Position numbers and translations under genes: made by a program. The notes beneath the pieces are model-generated. The model worked only from the letters and a program-made list of their open reading frames with translations. It was not told where the DNA came from and made no database searches. 64,000 nucleotides of DNA from assembly GCA_964453525.1 (NCBI GenBank), contig CAYVOV010000002.1, positions 1 through 64,000 of the forward strand, read 5' to 3'. How positions within the stretch are numbered: the first letter of the stretch is position 1; each line of letters starts with the position of its first letter. Source of the stretch: CAYVOV01 sp964453525 (GTDB lineage: Bacteria > Chloroflexota > Dehalococcoidia > Dehalococcoidales > UBA2162). Below are positions 25,286-34,344 of this stretch, in pieces.

Positions 25286-26044
25286 ATGAAAAGTTATTCA
25301 TTTATAATTGTTATTCTCATAACCGTGGTTTTTATCGGTGGCTGTACTGAGCGTCAGGAGATGACCATAGATACAGCTAATGTAACTATTCAGGATACGA
25401 ATCTGGAGGAAAAACCACTGCAGGCATCGGATAATAAAACTAAAGTGAAATGGTACAATACGTTTCCCAACAGGGCAAGCAGAGTAAAAGTAATTGGTAG
25501 AATTGAGGCTGACATATCCAGTTTCACAGATCAATTTGATTTTCCTAAACCGGGTGGTCCAGTTGTTAGATTCTATGTTCCTGGAGAGAATATTTCATTT
25601 TTCGAATATGGTTATGGGGAGCCAAAGGATTGTGAAAACGGATGTGTTTTTAGTAACGCATACGGTATAAACAATAATGGTAAAATCGCGTGGATAAAGT
25701 TTAACGATCGTGATGGTTTTGATTACAGTAATATTGAGATGTACGACTACGATGACTCTGATGAATATTTATATACAGCAGAATTATTCATTGAACTGCA
25801 GTCCGAAGATGACTGGATATTCCGGGCTGCTTTCTTACCTTCAGTAGCAAAGGACCCTGATACACCCACAGACACTTTGCTAAGAATTGCAGAAAACTAT
25901 TTACGTTCCGGTGTCAAAAGCTTATTAGAAAATCCAAGCGTTCAACAAAACAAAGAAATATTAACGATAATAGCTAGATTTGCTGGGGTTATACGGTACG
26001 AGTACAAGGTCAGAGCCAAGAATCTACTTAAAGAACTTGAATAA
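25286..26044 (+). CDS. Lipoprotein of unknown function
   Basis: This 252-residue protein has a lipoprotein signal with VVFIGGC (Cys near residue 20), then an acidic, Asp/Tyr-rich extracellular domain (such as YDYDDSDEYLY) and a helical C-terminal region that includes NPSVQQNKEILTIIARFA. No family is recognised. The coding region is AT-richer than its neighbours and the ribosome-binding site is poor, so it may be a recent acquisition. Confidence 0.65.
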   Translation: MKSYSFIIVILITVVFIGGCTERQEMTIDTANVTIQDTNLEEKPLQASDNKTKVKWYNTFPNRASRVKVIGRIEADISSFTDQFDFPKPGGPVVRFYVPGENISFFEYGYGEPKDCENGCVFSNAYGINNNGKIAWIKFNDRDGFDYSNIEMYDYDDSDEYLYTAELFIELQSEDDWIFRAAFLPSVAKDPDTPTDTLLRIAENYLRSGVKSLLENPSVQQNKEILTIIARFAGVIRYEYKVRAKNLLKELE

Positions 26045-26133
26045 GACCAAATTCTATTGAGATATTTACATCAATGCATATAAAAACCGGCTAGCTAAGA
26101 TATTTCCGAGCTTCACTAAGATTATCGCTATAG

Positions 26134-26709
26134 TTACATCATCCCCGGTTTCTGGTTCAGATGCGCCCGCCTGACAACCTCCCCGATTCTTCTTTTCCTC
26201 GTCGGTTCTGTTTTGGCATCGTTTATCCAGCCGATGTAGTTGTTCCTATAGCTGTTGGCGAACTGCAGGAAGTTCTCGAAGGCAACAGGGTCTTCCTCAA
26301 GGGCAGCCAGCAGGTCTTCCGGCATCTCCTCCTGACTCCGGCTGGTATAGGCGCTATCCCAGTTACCATTTTTCTTTGCCACCTCAATCGCTGCCAGCCC
26401 GGCTTCCGTCATTCTGTCCGCCAGTATTAACTCTTCAGCCTTATCTTTATTCCTCTTTGACCAGAGGCTCTTTGCTTTACGCGGCGAGTACCTGATAACA
26501 TACTTTTCTCCATCAACACTGCGCATCCTGCCGTCAATCCAGCCGAAACACAGCGCTTCTTCAAGGGCCTCGTCATAGCTGAGACTGACTCTACCACTGT
26601 TCCTCTTGTAGAAAATAAGCCAGGCGGCGTCCGCAGTATCATGGTTTTTCTCCAGCCATTCACGCCATTCATTACCGTCAGTAAAGTAAATCGCTTTATA
26701 AGGTTCCAC
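26134..26709 (-). CDS. YdeI/OmpD-associated family protein
   Basis: This 191-residue protein matches the YdeI pattern: WREWLEKNHDTADAAWLIFYK, then SLSYDEALEEALCFGWIDG, and RKAKSLWSKRNKDKAEELI in the middle. The last 70 residues hold the second conserved block, including LPEDLLAALEEDP-like text. The family is linked to stress resistance and has no defined reaction. It is monocistronic. Confidence 0.85.
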   Translation of the reverse strand: MEPYKAIYFTDGNEWREWLEKNHDTADAAWLIFYKRNSGRVSLSYDEALEEALCFGWIDGRMRSVDGEKYVIRYSPRKAKSLWSKRNKDKAEELILADRMTEAGLAAIEVAKKNGNWDSAYTSRSQEEMPEDLLAALEEDPVAFENFLQFANSYRNNYIGWINDAKTEPTRKRRIGEVVRRAHLNQKPGMM

Positions 26710-26798
26710 AGCTAGATATTACTCCATGTCCCTTACAGTACTCAACTTTCATTTTCCTGCAAATAACCATTATACTGGTGGCAAGAATGGATGGATAG

Positions 26799-27383
26799 AT
26801 GTCAGAACGTTATCTAATTGTAGTATCAGGCGCTCCGGGCAGCGGAAAAACGGCGCTGGCAAGGCGAATCTCCGAATATTTCCACATGCCTGTCCTCAAT
26901 AAGGACACCATCAAGGAAACCCTGTTCGATTCACTTGGTTGGAAAAACCGTGAGCAGTCGATAAGTCTGGGAACAGCCAGCATCGAGCTGATGTTCCTCA
27001 TCGCCGGGCAGATACTGGGAGCAGGGTATCCATTGATACTGGAGAATAACTTTCACCGCGACTATGACCCGCGCCGGTTCGCTGAACTGCAAAGAAAGTA
27101 TGCGGTAAAGATAATACAGATTCACTGTGCTGCCGAACCAGATGAAATTCTGAGGAGATATCGTGAGCGTGTTGAATCGGGAAACAGACACCCCGGGCAT
27201 CTCGACCATACCCGCTATGATGATATCGCAGCCGGGCTGGCACAGGGTATCTGGGATACAACCAATAATATAGACGGCAAGCTGCTTGCAGTTGATACCA
27301 CTGAATTTGATAGTATCGACTACGACGCCATATTCCGGTTAATCACGGAAGAAGGTCTGCAGCCGGCAGACAGCCAGGAATAA
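26799..27383 (+). CDS. P-loop nucleotide/small-molecule kinase-like protein
   Basis: This 194-residue P-loop NTPase has Walker A GAPGSGKTALA near residue 11, followed by VLNKDTIKETLFD (substrate/lid side), a DxN-like LILENNFHRDYDP and a basic RYRERVESGNRHPGH lid. The pattern fits zeta-toxin/chloramphenicol-phosphotransferase-like kinases of the AAA_33 group. The substrate is unknown. It is followed tail to tail, 6 bp away, by the TfoX-domain gene. Confidence 0.82.
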   Translation: MSERYLIVVSGAPGSGKTALARRISEYFHMPVLNKDTIKETLFDSLGWKNREQSISLGTASIELMFLIAGQILGAGYPLILENNFHRDYDPRRFAELQRKYAVKIIQIHCAAEPDEILRRYRERVESGNRHPGHLDHTRYDDIAAGLAQGIWDTTNNIDGKLLAVDTTEFDSIDYDAIFRLITEEGLQPADSQE

Positions 27384-27389
27384 TAGATG

Positions 27390-27722
27390 CTAGCGCCGTT
27401 TCTTTCCTTTTGCCACCCGTACCGCCCGGGCTATAGCCATAGATATGCCAGCCCACTCATAGAGCTTTTCGTCGTCTTCAAGCACCTCATCCGGTACCGC
27501 CCAGTATGATATCCCGTGAGGGAATATACTGCTTCCGGCTTCCTCATACATTTCCCGGTTCGTGTCATTCACCTTGAAGTAAAGAACGTCATCCGAGATT
27601 AAGGCAAACATCAAACCTTCGTTAAAAATGCCGTATCCGCCGAACATCGCCCGACTCTTCACTTCACCGGCCGGAGCCAGTTTATCCATGATAAAATTCA
27701 GATATTCGCGACTGACACCCAT
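27390..27722 (-). CDS. TfoX N-terminal domain protein
   Basis: This 110-residue protein is the stand-alone TfoX-N domain: EYLNFIMDKLAPAGEVKSRAMFGGYGIF, then LMFALISDDVLYFKVNDTNR and the Trp/Pro-rich YWAVPDEVLED. Stand-alone versions are widespread outside competent bacteria and have unknown function. It ends with basic KGKKRR. (The first motif is split here for length: EYLNFIMDKLAPAG and RAMFGGYGIF.). Confidence 0.87.
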   Translation of the reverse strand: MGVSREYLNFIMDKLAPAGEVKSRAMFGGYGIFNEGLMFALISDDVLYFKVNDTNREMYEEAGSSIFPHGISYWAVPDEVLEDDEKLYEWAGISMAIARAVRVAKGKKRR

Positions 27723-27788
27723 CCAGTTACTCCTTTGACAAGAGAAACTACATTTAGCAAAGGTACTATTCTGTTTTGTTTGGTAATG

Positions 27789-28340
27789 TCATTGCAGGGA
27801 GTCCGCCATCTGCCTGCCGAGCCGTTTTGCCGCTTCTACAAGGCTGGGGTTTGTCTTTACCTCTCCGGGTTCGCTGGCATAACCGGAAACAATGAACTTG
27901 CCGCCCTCTTTAATATCAAAGCTCCAGTCAACAAACTGATTCAGGGTATGCAGGGTATCCTCGATTGCCTCCATTTCAGCCACCACTATCATACCTACCA
28001 CACTTGCTTTATAGGGGAGGTCATGTTTATAAGGGAAGTAATTTCTATCGATGAAGGCTTTCATTTGGGACGTAACGTTATACCAGTAGACCGGCGTGGC
28101 AAGGATAACTCCATCGGCATTCCGGAAATCCTCAATTATCCAGTTGGCATCGTCCTTCTGGGTACAGGACTCAAAGGTGGAGCAGTTATAATGTCCCAGG
28201 CACGGACCGACATTGTACTGACTCAGTACTATTTTTTCAGTCTGCACTCCGTGCTTCTCTGCTTCTTCAAGCGCCATGTCAACAAGATAGCTGGTGTTTC
28301 CTTTTATCCTCGGGCTGCCGACTATTGCTACAATCTTCAA
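27789..28340 (-). CDS. Flavodoxin-fold NADPH-dependent FMN reductase
   Basis: This 183-residue flavoprotein begins MKIVAIVGSPRIKGNTSYLV, the phosphate-binding loop of the iron-sulfur flavoprotein/FMN-reductase family, and has ATPVYWYNVTSQMKAFIDR, the FMN isoalloxazine-side motif. One Cys pair (GPCLGHYNCSTFESC) resembles the cluster-binding loop of iron-sulfur flavoproteins, so it may hold a 4Fe-4S centre. It would pass electrons from NAD(P)H or ferredoxin. Confidence 0.87.
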   Translation of the reverse strand: MKIVAIVGSPRIKGNTSYLVDMALEEAEKHGVQTEKIVLSQYNVGPCLGHYNCSTFESCTQKDDANWIIEDFRNADGVILATPVYWYNVTSQMKAFIDRNYFPYKHDLPYKASVVGMIVVAEMEAIEDTLHTLNQFVDWSFDIKEGGKFIVSGYASEPGEVKTNPSLVEAAKRLGRQMADSLQ

Positions 28341-28454
28341 CCTTCTTCACCCCTGTGCACTGTTGGCGAAATTCCCTGCATCTGCCAGTGTTCCGGGTCC
28401 ATGCCGCGGATGAAGTGGCAGGAAAAAGCCTTTCGCAAAGTGCCTGCTCCCGGC

Positions 28455-28502
28455 TTGAACAGGGAGAGATTGAGAGGGATTTATTATAAAATCCCTGTTC
28501 AA
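28455..28502. repeat. Inverted repeat downstream of mvhD
   Basis: TTGAACAGGGA (28455-28465) pairs with TCCCTGTTCAA (28492-28502), with an inner, competing AGGGATTT/AAAATCCCT hairpin. There is no T-run on the minus side, so it is not a typical terminator. I see no gene in 28341-28601. Confidence 0.45.
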
Positions 28503-28601
28503 TTCCAATGAGTTACATCTGAGAAAGCCACACTTTTTCAGTTTACAGCAGACCGGCTGCCATAAGACCGTCAAGAATCCCGGTAAATTCACTTTCTTTC
28601 T

Positions 28602-29438
28602 TTATCTTCCTCTACCCTTTCTGGCGATAGTCCTCGCCTCCTCGGGGATAGGTGCCGGAATCGGCCCGGAAACTATCTCCCTGATTGCGGCAAAGCGAGG
28701 CGGACAGGCTTTAAAACAGGTCCCGCATTTTATGCATCTCTCCTGGTCGATGATATGGACAAGGTTCTTGCCACCAGCAACCGCCTCCACAGGGCATTCC
28801 CTAGCGCAAATCCCGCATGCCTGGCACTTATCCGGCTCAATATAGTACGAAACAACTTCACCAAACAGCTTCTCTATCTCATCAATTGTAAAAAGTTGGT
28901 TATATTCTTCGGGATCCGTGAGGCGTGTCCCCAGCTTCTCATTTTTTACCAATTTTATATACGGGACTAACTTAATAATGTCTGAAAGTCTGGACTTTAA
29001 TTCATCTTCATCAATACCTTCGCTTTTACCGAGTGGTCCCACCTCGCGCACCTTTTTGCCGAAATCGTTCATTATTTCCGTGAAAAGGATTCCGTCACCG
29101 GAAGTCATAAACTCAATCCTTAACCTTTCCAGATTCAGGCCAATGTGTTCAATTATTCTTTTACATAAAAGCACCATGTTTAACGCATCATAATTTCCTT
29201 CAGTGGTATAATTACATTCATTCAGACGGCAGCCGCCAATAAATACCCCGTCGGCTCCGTTCAGGAAAGCCTGGAGCACCATCTCCAGGTCGACCCTCCC
29301 GGTGCACATTACGCGTATCAGCTTGGTTTCAGTTGAATATTGCAGTCTGGAAACTCCAGCCAGGTCAGCAGCGCCGTATCCTCACCAGTGGCAGACGAAA
29401 CCAAGTATCCCCGGTTTGAAATCGAGTGCCGTACTCAT
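28602..29438 (-). CDS. mvhD: MvhD-like delta subunit fused to ferredoxin domain, selenocysteine-containing (BamF-like)
   Basis: Read through TGA at 29384-29382, this gives 278 residues. The N-terminus is GILGFVCHW-U-GYGAADLAG, with selenocysteine at the second position of the MvhD CHWC motif, then RVMCTGRVD, GADGVFIGGC and NECNYTTEGN, which form the 2Fe-2S-binding delta subunit that receives electrons from HdrA. The C-terminal part has two 4Fe-4S motifs (CQACGICARECP and CIKCGTCFKACP). ATG 29438 lies 39 bp after the hdrA stop. It is the last gene of the AOR-Hdr operon and equivalent in position to BamF, a known selenoprotein family in anaerobic benzoate degraders. Confidence 0.9.
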
Positions 29439-29477
29439 TCTTTTCTCCCTTGTAATCAATAAACCTTACTTCTTTAA

Positions 29478-32400
29478 TTAGTGAGCCGTTACGCGGTCCG
29501 GAAACGCCACATAAATCTGGCTTAAGAGTTCTTCATTGGTAAAGTGTTTAAGTGAAATAGCCCCTGTCGGACACTTTGCGTTGCAGAGACCATCTCCTTT
29601 ACAGAGAACAGGATTAACCCTTGCCTTTTTACCCTGTTTCGTTTCCTGAAAATCAATGGCTCCATAAGTACAGGCTCTAATACATGCCCCGCACTCAATA
29701 CACTTTTTCTCATCCACCTCGCAAACCGAGCCAGATGTGGTGACCGTATCATTAGAGAGTAGTGTCAGGACCCGGCCGGCTGCTCCATAAGCCTGATTAA
29801 TCGTTTCCGGTATATGCTTTGGATAATGAGCCAGTCCACATAGATAGACACCGTCCGTAGCAAACTCAACAGGTCTTAGCTTTACATGGGCTTCTTTGAA
29901 GAAATCATCCGGGTTCAAAGCAACCTTGAATAAAGCTGCCACTTCTCTGGTTCCTGCGGAGGGAATAACAGCGGCGGCCAAAGTGAGGAAATCAGCGTCT
30001 ATGGCAACCATCTTACCCATAACAGGGTCGGGCACGGTAACCCTCAGAATCTGCTGGCCGCCCTCCTCAATGGCTTCCACCTGAGGTTTGTTTTCCGGCT
30101 CATAGCGGATGAACATAACGTCCTTCTCACGTGCTTCCCGGTAATAGTCCTCTATGAATCCATAGGTTCTCATGTCCCGGAAAAGTATGTAGATATCCAT
30201 CTCAGGATTAATTTCTTTCAGTTTCAATGCGTTCTTTACAGATTCGCTACAGCATATCCGGCTACAGTAATTTCTGTCTTCGTTTCTGCAACCCACACAT
30301 TGAATCATCACCAGGCACCGGGCATTTACCAGACTTTCTTCTCTTCCGGCGATTTTATCCTCCAGTTCCAGGTGGGTCAATACCCTCTTATCCCGCCCGT
30401 AAAGGTACTCGGTGGGAGTATATACATCGGCTCCCGTGGCAATCACGGTCGCTCCGTGATTTATCTCCGTGATACCTCGTTCAGAATCCACCGTGGTCAC
30501 GAAATTCCCGATATAACCGGTAGCCTCTGTAATTATAGCATCGGTATAAACATGTATTAACGGATTATGGTAAACCTTGCCTATAATATCGCTCAAATAC
30601 GCCTGAACATCCAGCCCATCCAGCGTGTAATGAATTCTCCGGGCTATTCCTCCAAGGTCCTTGTCCTTTTCCACAAGATGGACCTCATGCCCCTGTCCGG
30701 CTATGGAGAGAGCGCAGGTCATACCGGCCAGGCCGCCACCAATCACTAACGCCACCTTGTTTACCGGCAGTTCGAATTCCTCTAATGGCTCCAGATAACA
30801 GGCTCGCGCTACCGACATACGAACTATTTCCTTTGCCTTCCGGGTGGCTTCTTCCTTTTCCCGCGAGTGAACCCAAGAGCAATGTTCTCTTATATTGGCG
30901 AATTCAAAGTAATACTGATTAATCCCTGCCTCCCGGAGGGTGTCCCGGAATAACGGCTCAAGGGTTCTGGGGGAGCAGGCGGCCACAACCACACGGTTGA
31001 GCCCTTTTTCCTTTGTCACGTCCGTTATTTCCTGAGCGCAATTGGTAGCGCATGAAAATAGTTGTTCCTGAGCGTGGACAACATTGGGTAAGGTTGATAC
31101 ATATTCAACCGTGGAGGGAACGTTTACCACTCGCCCGATATTGGCTCCACAGTGACAGACAAAGACTCCCACCCTGGGCTCCTCTCCCGAGACATCCCTT
31201 TCCGGCGGATATACCCTTTCCCTGGCAAGTTTGCCCCGCCTGTAGTCGAGGAGTTCGCCACTCTGGGAGCCAGCTCCGCTGGCAGTAAAAACCGACTCCG
31301 GGATATCCATCGGACCCTGGAATGCCCCGCTGACGAAGATTCCCGGCCGGGTGGTCTCGATAGGGTTAACAGGATTTGTTTTACAGAACCCATGATTATT
31401 GAGCTCGATGCCGAAGGTGTCAGCTAAATTCTCTACGCCATCAAGGGCATCCAGCCCGACGGACAATACCACAAGGTCAAATTCCTCTTCCTTTACTCCC
31501 TCATCGTAAGTGGAGTATTTCAATGTCACGTTCTTGCTTTCCGGTATCTCTTTTCCAATCGATACATAGCTTCTTATAAACCTGACCCTGGGGAGGTTCT
31601 CCGCTCTCTGATAAAACCGCTCGAAGTCCTTGCCGAACGACCGGATATCATTATGGAATACGGTACATTCGACATCGGCATCATGTTCTTTTGTCAGAAT
31701 CACCTGTTTCTGGGTATAGGTGCAGCACACCGCCGAGCAGTAGCTGTTACCGCCCGGTATGACCTGTCTGGAGCCGACGCACTGAATCCAGGCTACCTTT
31801 TTCGGATGTTTCCCGTCTGAAGCGCGCCTTATTTCCCCTTCGTATGGACCCGTGGCGCATAACAGCCTTTCATAGTCCATACTGGTTACCACATTCTCAA
31901 ACTTCCCATAGCCGTACTCATCCTGCAAAACCGGATCGAAAGGCTCAAGACCGGGAGACAGGATTATCGCCCCAACACTTATTTTCAACTCCTCGGGCTT
32001 CTGACTGAAATCTATAGCATTGTTCTCACAGACTCTTTCGCAAAGACGACACTTCTTCTCTTTAAGATAAAGACAGCTTTCATCTATATAGGCAACAAGG
32101 GGAATTGCCTGAGCGAAGTATATATGGACGGCTTTGTTCTTGGATATTTCCTGATTATATTTATCCGGGTACTGGACGGAGCAGTATTCCACGCAGGTAG
32201 TACAGCCCCGGCACTTATCCTCTATAATATACCTTGGCTTTTTAACCAGAGTTACCCTGAAGTTTCCTGCTTCACCTTCTACTTTTTCGACTTCAGTATA
32301 ACTCAGAACCTCTATGTTTGGATGCCGGCCGACCTCGACCAGTTTGGGCGAGAGTATTCACATCGAGCAGTCATTGGTGGGGAAGGTCTTATCGAGCTGG

Positions 32401-32573
32401 GCCATATGGCCGCCGATGGCAGGTAGTTTATCAACAAGGTAGACCTTAAAACCAGCATCAGCCAGGTCAAGCGAGGCTTGAATACCGCTGACGCCTCCTC
32501 CAACGACCATTACATCTCCATAGCCCTTAGCAGGTTTCTGAGTTCTCTCATCTGGTAATAGTTCTTTTTCCAC
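29478..32573 (-). CDS. hdrA: HdrA-like flavin electron-bifurcation subunit, selenocysteine-containing (BamE-like)
   Basis: Read through TGA at 32360-32358, this gives 1031 residues. The N-terminal FAD site is VVGGGVSGIQASLDLADAG (about residue 23). The motif TFPTNDCSM-U-ILSPKLVE (Sec72) replaces the CSMC cysteine of HdrA. A 4Fe-4S motif CRGCTTCVEYC follows, then CRLCERVC, and a second Rossmann FAD motif VIGGGLAGMTCAL near 606. The C-terminus holds CIECGACIRAC and CKGDGLCNAKCP. Selenocysteine at this position is established for HdrA of methanogens. It would split or merge electron pairs between ferredoxin, MvhD and the HdrBC-like partner. Only this reading keeps the N-terminal FAD domain attached. 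Confidence 0.92.
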
Positions 32574-32603
32574 TTTATTATTCCCTTACCGGATTTCTTG
32601 GCT

Positions 32604-33749
32604 TCACCGAATCACTTCCCGGATGATTTCCGTAATATCTTTAATCTCTACTGCGTCACTACCCTTCACAGATAACTTGCTGTCCTCGAAATTGGTGATG
32701 CAATACGGGCACGAGGTAACCAGTACCTCAGCCCCGGTATCCATTGCCTGTTCCAGTCTGATATCGGAGAACCGTTCACTCTTCGGGGTGTCCATCCAGA
32801 TCCTGCCGCCTCCGCCTCCGCAGCAGAGACTATTCTCCAGCGAGTCAATCATCTCAACCAGTTCCAGACCGGGTATCTTTTCCAGGACCTCCCTTGGTTC
32901 GTCATATATGCCGTTATGGCGTCCCAGGTAACACGGGTCATGATAGGTGACTTTCTTCCCGCACTCTCCGGTGAGTTCAAGTTTTCCGTCGTTAATAAGT
33001 TCGAGTAAATACCGGGTTATATGCACCACCTCAAAATAGACATTAAATTCGGGATACTCGTTTTTGAAGGTGTGGTAGCAATGAGGGGAAGAAACAAGGA
33101 TTTTATGCACTCCATTTTCGATAAACGTTTTAATGTTTTCTATAGCCAGGCGCTCGTATAATTCCTCATCACCTGTCTTACGGATGCTTTCTCCACAGCA
33201 GTTCTCTTTTTCTCCAAGTATCCCGAAATCTACCCCTGCCCTGTTAAGGATACCGACTGTGGCAGCAGCCACCTTTTTTAATCTCGGGTCATAGCAGAGA
33301 TAGCAGCCGGGAAAATAAAGAACTTCCATCCCTCTGGTGAACGGTTTAACATCAAGACCTTCCGCCCAGTCCGCCCGGTTTGCCCGTGCTTCACGCAGGG
33401 GGTTACCTTCAGCGCCGAGGCTGGCACTCACGGTGTGGATTGGAGCCGGAGAAATCCCGTACTCCGAGGCAATCCTGCGGAAGGACAGGCTAACATCTAT
33501 CGTGCCCACTCCCTCGGGGCAGCGTTGAGGACAGCTTCCGCAGGTGGTACAGCGCCACATATCTTCGCCTTCTATTTCGGGGAGACCGAAGGCGGCCTGC
33601 CGGACTATATTGCGCATACTGAAGTTTGTAACCCTGTTCCAGGGGCAAACAGTATCGCATTTTCCGCACTGATAGCATAGTTTATAGCCTTCTCCGCCGG
33701 CTTGCTTTATTTCGTCTATTGCCTCTCTGAAGCGTGATATAGTCTCCAC
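32604..33749 (-). CDS. CCG-domain Fe-S oxidoreductase, HdrBC/BamD-like
   Basis: This 381-residue protein has an N-terminal ferredoxin part with CYQCGKCDTVCP and CTTCGSCPQRCP (HdrC-like), followed by two CCG domains. The first runs from FPGCYLCYDP through ENCCGESIRKTG to SSPHCYHTFK. The second runs from YHDPCYLGRHN through NSLCCGGGGG to TSCPYCITNF. CCG cysteines bind the non-cubane clusters of HdrB. It matches BamD by position (between the BamC-like and HdrA genes) and by the HdrC-HdrB fusion layout. It starts 33 bp after the BamC-like gene and ends 30 bp before hdrA. Confidence 0.9.
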   Translation of the reverse strand: METISRFREAIDEIKQAGGEGYKLCYQCGKCDTVCPWNRVTNFSMRNIVRQAAFGLPEIEGEDMWRCTTCGSCPQRCPEGVGTIDVSLSFRRIASEYGISPAPIHTVSASLGAEGNPLREARANRADWAEGLDVKPFTRGMEVLYFPGCYLCYDPRLKKVAAATVGILNRAGVDFGILGEKENCCGESIRKTGDEELYERLAIENIKTFIENGVHKILVSSPHCYHTFKNEYPEFNVYFEVVHITRYLLELINDGKLELTGECGKKVTYHDPCYLGRHNGIYDEPREVLEKIPGLELVEMIDSLENSLCCGGGGGRIWMDTPKSERFSDIRLEQAMDTGAEVLVTSCPYCITNFEDSKLSVKGSDAVEIKDITEIIREVIR

Positions 33750-33782
33750 TGTCTTTCCTGACCCTCTTCTTTTGCCTTAACG

Positions 33783-34328
33783 TTAGTCCTTCTGTGACAT
33801 CCGGGCAACAGCATCCGCAACCTTTTCCAGTCCGTACTTGTCAACAAGTGATTCCAGTCCCGTTTCCATCTCCCCCAGCTTCTCTTCCTCTTCGACTTCC
33901 TCTTCCCTTTCTTCGTAGGTCAGGGCATCGGATAAGCACCACTGAACACACATCGGCTCCTCCAGCGGAGGGTCACTTTCACACATATTGCATACCAGAG
34001 GAAGACCGGAATCCGGTTCTTTAAAAAGTGTTCTGGACGGGCAGGCAGCCCTGCAGAAAGAACATTCGTCATGTTCATTTCCGTCCATCACGTATTTATA
34101 TCTGCTGACGCACTCGGCTCTGGCGTACTCCCCGGCGATTACAGGAATAAAAATATCTTTCAGCGGTTCACAGGTCACCCCGATATGAGATTTCGCCGGG
34201 CTATTACTGCCGTACTGAGGCTCGGCGTGAAAGGCGGAGCAGGCTACCTCACATGCCCGGCAACCGTTGCATTTATCAACATCTATCTTGATTACCTTAA
34301 CTGTTTTCTTTTTTTTCTCACCCATCAC
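33783..34328 (-). CDS. 4Fe-4S ferredoxin-type subunit beside AOR enzyme (BamC-like)
   Basis: This 181-residue protein reads CNGCRACEVAC near residue 20, then CSFCRAACPSRTLF and CNMCESDPPLEEPMCVQWC, giving three or four clusters in the DMSO-reductase/AOR electron-transfer style. It has an acidic spacer (about 135-150) and a C-terminal helix. It lies 16 bp after the AOR gene and before the BamD-like gene, the arrangement of BamC. It should pass electrons between the tungsten enzyme and the Hdr module. It lacks a signal peptide and is cytoplasmic. Confidence 0.88.
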   Translation of the reverse strand: MMGEKKKKTVKVIKIDVDKCNGCRACEVACSAFHAEPQYGSNSPAKSHIGVTCEPLKDIFIPVIAGEYARAECVSRYKYVMDGNEHDECSFCRAACPSRTLFKEPDSGLPLVCNMCESDPPLEEPMCVQWCLSDALTYEEREEEVEEEEKLGEMETGLESLVDKYGLEKVADAVARMSQKD

Positions 34329-34344
34329 CGCTCAGTTCCTCATA

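Noticed and set aside
28602..32573. Truncated HdrA and MvhD genes as pseudogenes
   Set aside because: Homologous sequence with intact cofactor motifs continues on both sides of each TGA at known selenocysteine positions.
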